From: UBA5951 sp012269555
GTDB taxonomy: Bacteria; Pseudomonadota; Alphaproteobacteria; Puniceispirillales; Puniceispirillaceae
Assembly (NCBI GenBank): GCA_038147755.1
Contig: JAYQTS010000002.1
Location: forward strand, 248,001-312,000
Length of the DNA: 64,000 nucleotides
Direction of reading: 5' to 3'
The translations under genes and the position numbers were made by a program. Of this stretch, positions 18,277-28,099 are shown piece by piece; the stretch's first letter is position 1; each line of letters starts with the position of its first letter. The notes under the pieces were generated by a model. The model was not told the DNA's origin and ran no database searches. It saw only the letters and a program-made list of their open reading frames with translations.

Positions 18277-19407
18277 ATGCAAACAAAATTCAACTTTGAG
18301 CTGATCAGTCAAGATGAAGGAGCAAGGTTGGGGATATTGACTACTGCCTTTGGAAACATTGATACGCCAGCATTTATGCCAGTGGGAACGGCAGCAACTG
18401 TAAAAGGAATGATGCCTGAGGCAGTTGCCCAAACTGGAGCGCAAATTATACTGTCAAATACATATCATTTAATGTTACGTCCAGGTGCAGATAGGGTAAA
18501 ACATCTTGGTGGTGTCCGAAAAATGATGAACTGGAAGGGACCACTTTTAACTGATTCTGGTGGTTTTCAAGTAATGTCGCTTGGCCCTCTAAGAAAAATA
18601 GATGAAAATGGGGTCACATTTAAAAGTCACCTTGATGGAAGCCCTCATTTATTGACCCCTGAGATATCTACAGAAATTCAACATAAGCTTGATGCTACTA
18701 TAACTATGGTTTTTGATGAGTGTACACCTTATCCCGCAACAAAATCGCAAGCCGCTGACTCTATGGAATTATCTATGCGGTGGGCAGCCCGATCACGAAA
18801 AGCCTTCGAAGAAAGAGAGGGTTACGGACAGTTTGGTATAGTACAAGGCTCAGTATATCCAGACCTGAGATTGGAAAGCGTTCAAAGACTTAATGAAATT
18901 GGCTTTGAAGGTTATGCCATTGGAGGTCTGGCAGTTGGTGAAGGTCAGGAGTTAATGTTCGAAACTTTGAAATTTACAACGCCACACATGAAGATTGAAC
19001 AACCGCGTTATTTGATGGGAGTTGGAAAACCAGCAGATATTGTAGGCGCTGTATTAAGAGGCGTTGATATGTTTGATTGTGTTCTACCGACAAGGTCTGG
19101 TAGAACAGGTCAGGCATTTACCAGATATGGAACAGTCAATATAAAGAATGCCCGGCACGCAGATGATTTGAGACCTTTAGATGAGAATTGTCCTTGCCCC
19201 GCCTGTAATAATTATAGTCGCGGATATTTGCATCACCTTTTTAAATCAGATGAAATACAAGGTTTAACTTTACTGACCTGGCATAATTTGACCTATTATC
19301 AGGATTTAATGCATGCTATACGAAAGGCCATCAAAGAGAGGCAATATAACACTTTTGTTTCTAACTTTTATAGAGAACAAACTCAGGGCGATATCCCTAA
19401 GATTTAA
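18277..19407 (+). CDS. tgt: Queuine tRNA-ribosyltransferase (TGT)
   Basis: Complete 376-residue TGT, which swaps G34 for preQ1 in tRNAs with GUN anticodons. Catalytic segments are LTDSGGFQVMSL with the proton-transfer Asp, the nucleophile region GVDMFDCVLPTRSGRTGQA, and the zinc ligands in CPCPACNNYSRGYLHH. It follows queA by seven bases. Two substrates of the enzyme, tRNA-His and tRNA-Asp, are encoded in this window. Confidence 0.97.
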   Translation: MQTKFNFELISQDEGARLGILTTAFGNIDTPAFMPVGTAATVKGMMPEAVAQTGAQIILSNTYHLMLRPGADRVKHLGGVRKMMNWKGPLLTDSGGFQVMSLGPLRKIDENGVTFKSHLDGSPHLLTPEISTEIQHKLDATITMVFDECTPYPATKSQAADSMELSMRWAARSRKAFEEREGYGQFGIVQGSVYPDLRLESVQRLNEIGFEGYAIGGLAVGEGQELMFETLKFTTPHMKIEQPRYLMGVGKPADIVGAVLRGVDMFDCVLPTRSGRTGQAFTRYGTVNIKNARHADDLRPLDENCPCPACNNYSRGYLHHLFKSDEIQGLTLLTWHNLTYYQDLMHAIRKAIKERQYNTFVSNFYREQTQGDIPKI

Positions 19408-19505
19408 CGCTACATCTTTAATTTTAAACTCTGAAGAAAAGAAATCTATTTTTTAATTTAAATAAATATAATCGGAAATTGAATTATAAAATCAAGACAT
19501 AGTTT

Positions 19506-20730
19506 ATGAACTCAAATATTTACCAATGGCTAGAAAAAAAAGCAAACCTATATGAATTTGATGAAGTAAGTATTACAGATACAAATTTATCAGTTGATAC
19601 ACAAAATCATCTTCTTAACTTTTTAGAATATGGTTATCATGGTGAAATGAAATGGTTGGAAGAGTCTGTCGAAAAGCGCCTTTCACCAAAAAAAATGTGG
19701 CAAAATGCAGAGAGTGCGATAATTTTTGCTAAAAATTATAGCCCTGAACATAATCCTATCGGAGATATTTCCAAAATAAAATCTGGTAATATTTCTGTTT
19801 ATGCACGTTCAAAAGATTATCATTCAGTTATGAAAGGGAGATTAAAACAAATTGCCAGTCAGTTTGTTTCTAAATTTCAGGGTAGTGTAAAAGTTTTTGT
19901 TGATACAGCTCCTATTATGGAAAAACCGTTAGCGGTTAAGTCTGGCATAGGATGGCAGGGAAAACATACCAATCTTGTCTCTAAAAAATTTGGGTCTTGG
20001 CTATTTTTAGGGGTCATATTAACAGATGCAATTCTACCCGCAAACAGGGGCTCTGAAGATTTTTGTGGGACTTGTCGGAAATGTTTAGATATTTGTCCAA
20101 CCAATGCTTTTCCACGCCCCTATAAACTAGATGCGCGGCGATGTATCTCCTATCTTACAATTGAATTTGATGGTATCATTGAAAACTGAATATCGTAAAC
20201 AAATTGGCAATCGTATTTTTGGGTGCGATGATTGTCTTGCTATTTGTCCTTGGAATAAATTTGCACAAAAAGCATCTGATACAAGAATGCAATTAGGACA
20301 AAAACCTGGTTTGTTACCGCTAAGCAAATTGTTAGCTTTATCGGACTCAGAATTTAGAATTCTATTTTCTGGAACACCGGTTCGTAGAGCTGGATACAAA
20401 AAGTTTATTCGTAATTGTCTAATTGCTGCTGGTAATTCATACGATATAACACTTATCCCATTAATAATTGGATATTTAGATGATGAAACACTATTTGTGC
20501 AGGCATTGGCAATCTGGGCACTAAAGCAACTATGTGAAGAAGATGAATTTCAGCGTTTAAAAATGACCGGAATGATAGTCATAAAGAACTTGTTAAAGAA
20601 TGGAACGCAAATAAGTAAAAAGGCAATCTATAATAGCCAGATAGGTAACAAAGCTTTTCAAGTCTACCATTTAAACAATAAAATAATAAATAATGCACTT
20701 AAAATATGCATTTGTCTTTTTCATGCTTAA
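19506..20730 (+). CDS. queG: Epoxyqueuosine reductase QueG (frameshifted)
   Basis: Cobalamin- and 4Fe-4S-dependent reductase for the last step of queuosine synthesis. Visible are VKVFVDTAPIMEKPLAVKSG, GWQGKHTNLVS, and the two ferredoxin-type clusters CGTCRKCLDICPTNAF and GCDDCLAICPWNKF. The frame breaks between them at about 20185-20190 (EFDGIIE), resuming as TEYRKQIGNRIFGC; one surplus A in 'gaaaact' explains it. Corrected length is about 408 residues, slightly longer than E. coli QueG, with a C-terminal HEAT-like tail. It lies 98 bases after tgt. Confidence 0.9.
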
Positions 20731-20791
20731 ATTTAATGCAAAAATTATCAGAGCACTGTTTACAGCGAGTAATATAAATTCTTACAACGGC

Positions 20792-22013
20792 TTATTCATT
20801 TTTAAACTCGTTTGATTCACTTCTGAGATCTGAAATCTTATCTAAGTTCCAGAGCATTGGGAATTTAAATATTCCGCTAACGCAAATAAATAAACCTAAC
20901 ACACCGCCTATAATAGTAGCACCAACAGGTCCAACGACTGTTGCCATTGTGCCAGCTCTAAATTCACCGAGTTGATTTGAAGATGCTGTGCTGGTGGCGA
21001 ATATAGCACTCACTCTTCCTCGGACCGCATCTGGTGTTATGGTTTGGGCAAGCGTAAATCTTATATTTACACTGAGCATGTCGGTGGCACCATAAATGAA
21101 TAATGCAATTAGACTAAGCCAAAAAATATCAGATAACCCAAAAACTAAAACAGATAGTGAACATATTCCAAAGGCAGCAAAAAGCAACTTACCACAATGT
21201 CTTAGTGGGCCTATGTTAGATAATAAGATACCTGTAATAACAGCTCCAATAGCTGGCATTCCACGCATCAACCCTAGACCGTTCGGTCCAACATTCAGTA
21301 TGTCAGCTGCATAAATTGGAAGTAACGCTTCAACGCTACCTAGAAGCACAATAAAAAGGTCAAGAAGGATGATAGCAAGTAAAATCTTTTTCTTAGCAAC
21401 AAATTTTATTCCACTAAGAAAAGGGTTTTAGACCAAACTCAGCTGGTGCATGAATTTTTAATAATGGTAATAAGAGATAGGCAATGAATGATATAAATAC
21501 AATTATAAGACATATTCCATAAATATAACGGTCTATTAGCGCGATTAACATACCAGCTATTAGCGGCCCCGTTGTTTTCGCAAGATTGCTAACCGTGGAC
21601 GTTATGGCTACTGCTTTTTCTAGATTTTCTTTAGATACGATATTTGGAAGCAAAGCGTGCTCTGAAGGTATTTGAAATGCGCGAGCAACGCCGTGAACAA
21701 GAAGCATAAGAAAAACTAATAAAATTGGAATATTGTCAAACAGCATAGCGATAAAAATACCAGTAAAGGCAACAAATTCTATCACAGTACAAATGAGTAA
21801 AATATATTTTCTCTGAAACCTATCAATAACAACTCCGGTTATTATGAAGAAAGCGAATGTTGGTAAAATCTGCATCAAACCAATGAGAGCCAGATAAATA
21901 GGTTCTTTTGTTTCCAGATATATATGCCAACCTAGTGCAACAGATAGCATAACACCAGCCATCCATATTGACACCCGACCAATTAAGAACGCAATGAAAT
22001 AGCGTTCAATCAT
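20792..22013 (-). CDS. Major facilitator superfamily transporter (frameshifted)
   Basis: MFS transporter of about 406 residues after repair, of the group with EntS- or MFS_3-like members. The first half carries six hydrophobic segments with GRVSIWMAGVMLSV and the loop VIDRFQRKYILLI; it stops at 21414 after FGLKPFS. The second half resumes as FLSGIKFVAKKKILLAIILL and shows MRGMPAIGAVITG and RFTLAQTITPDAVRGRVSA, typical of the eighth to tenth helices. One surplus T in the TTTT before CTTAGT explains the break. The substrate cannot be told. It converges with queG. Confidence 0.8.
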
Positions 22014-22362
22014 TTATATCACATTAGTGTTCATAGTATTAAAATCTGATATCTAGTCTTATCTAATGCCAACAAATTCGAAATAAATAAACATCGATAA
22101 GCACTATTTTAAAAGCCCCTAAATTGTTGTGAATATTTTTAAAATAACACTAATAATTCTAAAGCTTTCTATTTAGTTGGAATGAAGAAAAAAGGAAGCA
22201 CATCTACAATCCTTATACCATCATATTTTTGAGAATAAGTTATTTTTTTGGACTCATGCAAATTTAATCAACCAGCTTAGGTGCTAAGAACAAGAAAATA
22301 TTCTAATCTCCTTACCCAAAAAATAGGGGTATTCAAAATATCAATGCTAATTATATAGGTAT
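22014..22362. other. Gene-free stretch upstream of the MFS transporter
   Basis: About 349 AT-rich bases between the start of the MFS gene and the end of the Cys-rich ORF, both on the minus strand. It should hold the MFS promoter. I see no ORF, RNA gene or convincing repeat in it. Confidence 0.5.
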
Positions 22363-22560
22363 TTATCCTAATGATGTTTCATATTCATGTTTGCGCTGAA
22401 GGTAAACTTTTTCTGACAGAGCATGCCAACTCATACATTCTCCGTTAGGAGAACGTCCGCATACACATTTACGTTTTTCTTTTTGCTCAATTTCTTCAGG
22501 TCTATTACAGTTGCAAACGCTTGTGTTACGCATGCAGATACAGCTTAATTCGTTACCCAT
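22363..22560 (-). CDS. Small cysteine-rich protein, probable metal binder
   Basis: Unrecognised protein of 65 residues from the ATG at 22560 (the frame is open to 22602). It has seven cysteines in a regular pattern: CIC near residue 8, CNC near 17, CVC at about 32-34 and a final C in CGRSPNGECMSWH. Paired CxC motifs plus a His suggest a zinc or other metal site. It has no membrane segment. The C-terminal half (WHALSEKVYLQRKHEYE) is charged and helical. It stands alone next to tRNA-Gly. Confidence 0.6.
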   Translation of the reverse strand: MGNELSCICMRNTSVCNCNRPEEIEQKEKRKCVCGRSPNGECMSWHALSEKVYLQRKHEYETSLG

Positions 22561-22664
22561 CTTTAAACAACCTTCTATAACAGTTAATAAAATGAAGTTC
22601 ATAAATCTTTGCGTTGATAGAACATCATAGGCTTTTTAATTTTTTTAAAAAAATTTCATTTATC

Positions 22665-22738
22665 TGGAGCGGCTGACCAGGTTCGAACTGGCCCTAAGAG
22701 CTTGGAAGGCTCTTGTGCTACCACTACACCACAGCCGC
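22665..22738 (-). tRNA. tRNA-Gly (anticodon TCC)
   Basis: Complete cloverleaf of 74 bases with CCA. On the minus strand the acceptor GCGGCTG pairs with CAGCCGC, the D-arm has TGTAGTGGTAGCA, the anticodon arm AAGAGCCTTCCAAGCTCTT holds TCC, and the T-arm is CCAGTTCGAACCTGG. It is a solitary gene. Confidence 0.96.
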
Positions 22739-22857
22739 GTATCTAAAAAACATCAACGTTAAACTTCAAATAGTCATACCTTATTAAATTTAAATTGTTA
22801 ACTCATTTATTTTTTTTCATATATTAATTTCAAATAACACTTAATTTTAAAGAAATG

Positions 22858-23893
22858 TTAAACATCTATCCAACCAGCTAGATTTTCTTTAACAAGAGTA
22901 TAAATTAAATTCATCCCAAACGTACTATCATTTAAGCAGGGGACGTAGGAAAAATTATTACCACCTGCTTCTGTATAGATTTCTTTTCCTTCCATTGCCA
23001 ACTCTTCAAGTGTTTCAAGACAATCAGCAGAAAATCCTGGTGCCATTATTGCTAGGGATTTGGTATTGGCTTTGCCTAATTTATGTAGTGTCTCATCTGT
23101 ATAGGGCTTAATCCAAGGTTCTTTTCCAAAGCGGGATTGAAACGTCACAGATAGCCTTTCAGATGGCCAATCTAGTTTTTCACTAACCAGTCGTGCTGTT
23201 TTCATACAATGACAATGATAGGGATCGCCTAACGTAAAATATCTCTCTGGAATGCCATGGAAAGATAGCATTAAGTGGTCTGGAGGTTGTGTATGAAGAA
23301 AGTGCCTTCGAAAAGATTGTGCTAAGGAGTCAATATATACTTCATGATCGTGCCAGGGAGGAACAGTTCTGATAGCAGGTTGCCAGCGTTGCTTTAATGC
23401 CCATTTATAAACTTCATCGTTTACAGTAGCTGTAGTAGCGGCGGCATATTGTGGGTACATTGGCAGTATTAAAAATTGACTACACCCTTTTGATTTTAAG
23501 TTAGTAAGTTGGTCAGGAATTGATGGATTACCATACCGCATCGCCCATGCAATCTCAAGATTAGTAATATTTTTATAGGTCTTTGCTAAATGTTCTGCTT
23601 GTAATCTCGTGGTTTTTCGCAAAGGACTTCCATCTTCGTCATCTTTTATCCAAACTTTATCGTAGGCCTCCCCTGATTTTTTGGGGCGTGTATTCAAAAT
23701 AATTCCATTCAAAATTATCCACCATAATAATCTCGGTGCTTCTACTACCCGCTTGTCTGATAAAAACTGTTTGAGGTAACGCCGCATTGATTTTTTGTCT
23801 GTTGCATCGGGGTGCCAAGATTAACAAGCAATAGGCCAGTTTTGCAACTGGTGAAAATGATGGATGGTCATCAGGTATTGGTTTTAGGCTCAT
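22858..23893 (-). CDS. hemH: Ferrochelatase HemH (two frameshifts near the N-terminus)
   Basis: Ferrochelatase inserts Fe2+ into protoporphyrin IX as the last step of haem synthesis. The start ATG at 23893 gives MSLKPIPDD and PSFSPVAK, after which the family sequence TGLLLVNLGTP is in a second frame and DATDKKSMRRYLKQF in a third. Missing bases in an A-run and in a C-run (about 23833 and 23814) restore one 346-residue protein. The catalytic His is in LSFHGIPERYF; YPQYAAATTAT and FQSRFG are conserved. No FeS-cluster cysteine tail is present. It sits about 100 bases downstream of hemA, probably cotranscribed. Confidence 0.9.
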
Positions 23894-23992
23894 AAAATAG
23901 CTCTGAAAGTAAAAATCAAAGTTTAAGGTTATAAACTAAGCTGTTAAAGCCTGAATATCTTCATTTGTTGAGACTAATGAAGCCGGCTTTAC

Positions 23993-25180
23993 TTATTGAA
24001 AAGTCTGGGATAATGCAATTACAAGGTCATCTATCATCTTATCACTATGCAACGGTCCTGGGGTAATACGAAGCCTCTCTGTTCCTTTTGGAACAGTTGG
24101 GAAGTTTATAGGTTGAATGTAAAATCCATATTTCTCAAGCAAAATTTTACTAATTTGCGAGCACTTGGCCGCATCTCCAACCATTACTGGCACGATATGA
24201 GTGTTTCCAGTTAAAAAAGGCATACCATATTCATAAAGCCTTTTCTTTAGTTGTTTAGATTGACGTTGCTGTGCATTTCTCTCAATTTGACTTTGACGTA
24301 AATGTTGAACAGAAGTGAGTGCAGCAGCAGCAAGAGCTGGAGGCATAGCTGTTGTGAAGATAAAGCCAGAGCCATATCCTCGTACTGCATCACAAATGGC
24401 ATCGCTGGCGGCTATGTACCCACCCATCGCACCAAAAGCTTTCCCGAGAGTACCTTGCAAGACATCTATTTCAGATTCTAGCCCTTCTTGTTGGGCGATG
24501 CCTCCACCCTTGCTTCCATACATGCCGACAGCGTGCACCTCGTCAAGGTAGGTCATGGCGTTATATTTTTTCGCTAAATTAACAATTTCTAAAATAGGAG
24601 AGACATCTCCATCCATAGAATACACAGATTCGAATATAATTAGCTTATGACGACTAAAAGGTTGTACTTTTAATAATGTCTCTAAATGTTCTGTGTCATT
24701 ATGGCGGAAAATAATTTTTTCAGCCCTGCCATAACGTATTCCAGAAATGATTGATGCATGATTCATAGAATCAGAAAAAATTACAGGATCATCTAATAAC
24801 GCTGAAATAGCGCTTATACTGGCTTCATTTGCAACGTAGCCTGATGTAAATACAAGGGCACGCTCTTTGCTATGTAATGCTGCAAGTTCATTTTCCAAAG
24901 AAACAATAGTATGGCTAGTGCCTGAAATATTGCGCGTACCACCAGCTCCGGTACCGTGGTTATTAACAGAGTCTGTCATAGCTTTAATAGATTTCTTGCT
25001 TTGACCCATCCCAAGATAATCATTAGAACACCAAATAATTACATCTTTAGGGCCAGAATCACTATGCCATATTGCGTGAGGATGTTCACCGGCTTTACGC
25101 TCTAAATTAGCAAAAACACGATACCTATTTTCCGCTTTTAATTGGTTGACATGTTCTTTAAATAAGGATTGATAATCCAA
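23993..25180 (-). CDS. hemA: 5-aminolevulinate synthase
   Basis: Complete 395-residue PLP enzyme that condenses glycine and succinyl-CoA to 5-aminolevulinate, the C4 route typical of Alphaproteobacteria. Evidence: WCSNDYLGMGQ, HGTGAGGTRNISGT, YLDEVHAVGMYG, and the PLP lysine in LQGTLGKAFGAMGGYIA. It is intact, unlike hemH downstream. The start ATG at 25180 is followed by DYQSLFKEHVNQLKAENRYR, the usual alphaproteobacterial N-terminus. Confidence 0.97.
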   Translation of the reverse strand: MDYQSLFKEHVNQLKAENRYRVFANLERKAGEHPHAIWHSDSGPKDVIIWCSNDYLGMGQSKKSIKAMTDSVNNHGTGAGGTRNISGTSHTIVSLENELAALHSKERALVFTSGYVANEASISAISALLDDPVIFSDSMNHASIISGIRYGRAEKIIFRHNDTEHLETLLKVQPFSRHKLIIFESVYSMDGDVSPILEIVNLAKKYNAMTYLDEVHAVGMYGSKGGGIAQQEGLESEIDVLQGTLGKAFGAMGGYIAASDAICDAVRGYGSGFIFTTAMPPALAAAALTSVQHLRQSQIERNAQQRQSKQLKKRLYEYGMPFLTGNTHIVPVMVGDAAKCSQISKILLEKYGFYIQPINFPTVPKGTERLRITPGPLHSDKMIDDLVIALSQTFQ

Positions 25181-25314
25181 TTAACACTCCAAAATGTTTC
25201 TTATTTTAGTTTTTAAAAATGTTATACTATTAATTTCTTATATGTAACATTTTTAACTCTAGATAGGCTAGTCCTTTTACCATGTGACAAAATGATGCGC
25301 GTGGGCTTAATTGT

Positions 25315-28089
25315 CTATTCTGCCACTTTTATCTTAGCAGCTGAAAATTTTAGCTCTGGTATTTTGCCAAATGGATCAAGTGCTGAGTTTGTAAGTAAGT
25401 TTGCAGAAGCCTCTTCAAAGCAAAATGGGATGAAAACCATTCCCTCTGGCAAGCCAGGATCAAGACGTGCTGCAAGTGTGATTGAGCCCCGCCTTGTGGA
25501 AATGTGTAAAGGCGTTCCTGCATGACCGCCTATATTTCTTAAATTTTCTGGGTTTATGTGTATTTCTGCTGTAGGTTCGATGGTGTCTAAAACGGTAGAC
25601 CGGCGTGTCATTGACCCTGTATGCCAGTGTTCAAGCAATCTTCCTGTGGATAAAATGAATGGAAAATCATCATCAGGCTCTTCAGCGGGTGGAAGAAACT
25701 CCGCAGGAGTGAATTTGCCCAAGCCTGATTTTGTTGGAAATGAGTCCGAAAAAAGTAGGTCTTGCCCATCAGAAAACTCATCTTTGCAAGGATAGGTTAC
25801 AGCACCTTCACTTTCTAACCGTTTCCATGTAATTCCGTTCAGGGACGACATTACGATTCGCATTTCAGAAAAAATATCCTTTGGATGCTGGTAATTCCAT
25901 TCAAGACCCATCCGTTTGGCTATTTCTTGAATAATCCAGTAATCTTGTTTTGCATTTCCAGGTGGAGGTACAGCCTGTCTTCCAAGCTGTACTCTTCTAT
26001 CTGTATTTGTAACAGTGCCTGTTTTTTCAGGAAATGCAGAGGCAGGTAGTATTATATCCGCAAATGCAGCAGTCTCAGTAGGAAAAATATCTTGAACAAC
26101 TAGACAATCGAGTTTTTCTAGCGCAGCCCTTACATGGTTCTGGTCAGGGTCAGACATTGCAGGATTTTCCCCCATAATATACATTGCTTTGATATTTCCA
26201 TTGAATGCTGCATTAGTAATTTCAACAACTGTGAGGCCCTGCTCCTTTGGTAATGGAAATTGCCAGACAGCCTCATATTTACTTCTTACTTGTGGGTCAG
26301 ATACAGATTGATAATCAGGTAAAAACATAGGAATAAGTCCTGCATCAGATGCCCCTTGAACGTTGTTTTGTCCCCGAAGTGGATGTAATCCGGAGCCTTT
26401 TTTACCAATATTACCTGTCAATAAAGCTAGAGAAATAAGACATCTAGAATTATCAGTTCCGTGAGTATGTTGGGATATGCCCATGCCCCAAAAAATTATA
26501 CCAGCATTCGCTTGAGAGAATTTTCGAGCAACGAACCTTATATCTTCAGCAGCAATACCACAGATTGGGGACATCGCTTCTGGGGTATAAAATTTTATGG
26601 TTTCTGAAAGTTGCTCAAAGCCTTCTGTATGGTTTTTCACATATTCTATATCGTACAACTTTTCAAAAATTATAACATTTAAAATAGCGTTCAAAAGAGA
26701 CACATCACTACCAGGATAAAAATTGAGTGATTTTGTCGCGTATCTGTCAAGTGCTTGGGCTCGTGGGTCAAGAACAAATAAATCTGCTCCTCTTTGTGCC
26801 GCATTTTTTATAAAAGTTGCAGCTACAGGGTGGTTTACTGCGGGGTTTGCTCCAATAACGATAATTGAATCTGCATATTCAACTTGTGAGAATGATGCTG
26901 TAACCGCTCCTGAACCTATATTTTCAAGTAACGCCGCAACAGAAGAGGCATGGCATAGCCGAGTGCAATGGTCTACATTATTAGTTTGAAATCCAGTACG
27001 AATTAATTTTTGAAAAATATAAGCCTCTTCATTGGTTCCTTTGGCAGATCCAAACCCGCTTAGAGAGGATGGCCCAAAGTTATTTTTAGCTTTAATAAAA
27101 CTTTCAGCTGCTTTATCGAGAGCTTCTTGCCAACTTGCTTCTCTAAAATGTGTAAGAGGATTTGAGGGGTCAAAGTCCTGCCAGTTTCTTTTTGGAACAT
27201 CACTTCTTCTTATAAGGGGCTGGGTTAATCTTTGTTCGTTATGGATATAATCAAATCCATAGCGACCTTTGACACAAAGTCTACCTAAGTTTGCAGGACC
27301 ATTTTTACTTTCTACACTAACAATTTTATCTTCCTTAACCTGAAAGCTTAACTGACATCCGACACCGCAATATGGGCACACAGAATTGACTGTGCTGTCA
27401 GGTGTTACTGAGAGTTTCATTCTATTATCATCCATGAGTGATTTTGGAAGTAACGCACCAGTTGGACAAACTTGAACACATTCACCGCAACCAACGCAGG
27501 TAGAGGCACCCATTTCATCGTTGAAATCAAAGACGATGTGTGAATCCACTCCTCTGCCAGCCATTCCAATTACATCGTTTACTTGAACTTCACGGCAAGC
27601 ACGAACACACAGACCGCATTGAATACATGAATCCATATTTACCGCTATAGCAGGATGTGAGTTATCAGCTTTTACTCCTAATTTGCCTGGAAACCTGCTT
27701 TTTTGTAAACCACTAATTTCAGCTATTTTCCAGAAATGAGAATTGTGATCATGAGAGTCTTGTCTATCGGGTTGGTCCGATAACAATAGTTCAATTATAA
27801 GCTTTTGTGAATTTCTGACCCGTAATGAATTAGTGTTTATAACCATACCGTCAGTTATTTCTCGTTGGCATGAAGCAACCAGAGTTCGTTCGCCTTCAAC
27901 CTCAACCATGCATGCACGGCAATTTCCGTCTGCTCTGTAGCTTGTCTCATTTCGATAACATAAGTGGGGAATTTCAACATTTTGTTGATTGGCAACTTGC
28001 CAGATGGTCTGCCCTACTTGCGCTTTGATTTTTTTACCGTTAAGAAAAATATTTATTCCATTCATAACAACTGATTTATTATCCATCAT
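25315..28089 (-). CDS. fdhA: NAD-linked formate dehydrogenase, molybdenum alpha subunit
   Basis: Catalytic subunit of a soluble FdsABG-like formate dehydrogenase (about 924 residues) that oxidises formate to CO2. Domain order: N-terminal [2Fe-2S] domain (CYRNETSYRADGNCRACMVE), two [4Fe-4S] motifs (CIQCGLCVRACREV and CVGCGECVQVCPTGAL), the Fe-S domain CPYCGVGCQ, then the bis-MGD domain. The residue binding molybdenum is a cysteine in VDHCTRLCHASSV, so no selenocysteine is needed. The frame extends upstream to 28179, but the ATG at 28089 follows an AGGA and avoids overlap with fdhB. No FdsD-like small subunit is seen downstream. Confidence 0.95.
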   Translation of the reverse strand: MMDNKSVVMNGINIFLNGKKIKAQVGQTIWQVANQQNVEIPHLCYRNETSYRADGNCRACMVEVEGERTLVASCQREITDGMVINTNSLRVRNSQKLIIELLLSDQPDRQDSHDHNSHFWKIAEISGLQKSRFPGKLGVKADNSHPAIAVNMDSCIQCGLCVRACREVQVNDVIGMAGRGVDSHIVFDFNDEMGASTCVGCGECVQVCPTGALLPKSLMDDNRMKLSVTPDSTVNSVCPYCGVGCQLSFQVKEDKIVSVESKNGPANLGRLCVKGRYGFDYIHNEQRLTQPLIRRSDVPKRNWQDFDPSNPLTHFREASWQEALDKAAESFIKAKNNFGPSSLSGFGSAKGTNEEAYIFQKLIRTGFQTNNVDHCTRLCHASSVAALLENIGSGAVTASFSQVEYADSIIVIGANPAVNHPVAATFIKNAAQRGADLFVLDPRAQALDRYATKSLNFYPGSDVSLLNAILNVIIFEKLYDIEYVKNHTEGFEQLSETIKFYTPEAMSPICGIAAEDIRFVARKFSQANAGIIFWGMGISQHTHGTDNSRCLISLALLTGNIGKKGSGLHPLRGQNNVQGASDAGLIPMFLPDYQSVSDPQVRSKYEAVWQFPLPKEQGLTVVEITNAAFNGNIKAMYIMGENPAMSDPDQNHVRAALEKLDCLVVQDIFPTETAAFADIILPASAFPEKTGTVTNTDRRVQLGRQAVPPPGNAKQDYWIIQEIAKRMGLEWNYQHPKDIFSEMRIVMSSLNGITWKRLESEGAVTYPCKDEFSDGQDLLFSDSFPTKSGLGKFTPAEFLPPAEEPDDDFPFILSTGRLLEHWHTGSMTRRSTVLDTIEPTAEIHINPENLRNIGGHAGTPLHISTRRGSITLAARLDPGLPEGMVFIPFCFEEASANLLTNSALDPFGKIPELKFSAAKIKVAE

Positions 28090-28099
28090 ATATTTTATC

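Noticed and set aside
25292..25525. Plus-strand ORF opposite the end of fdhA as an FdsD-like subunit
   Set aside because: It is entirely antisense to well-conserved fdhA coding sequence and its translation resembles no known protein.
25315..28089. Selenocysteine in formate dehydrogenase
   Set aside because: The molybdenum-binding position in DHCTRLCHASS is encoded as cysteine and no in-frame TGA occurs in the gene.
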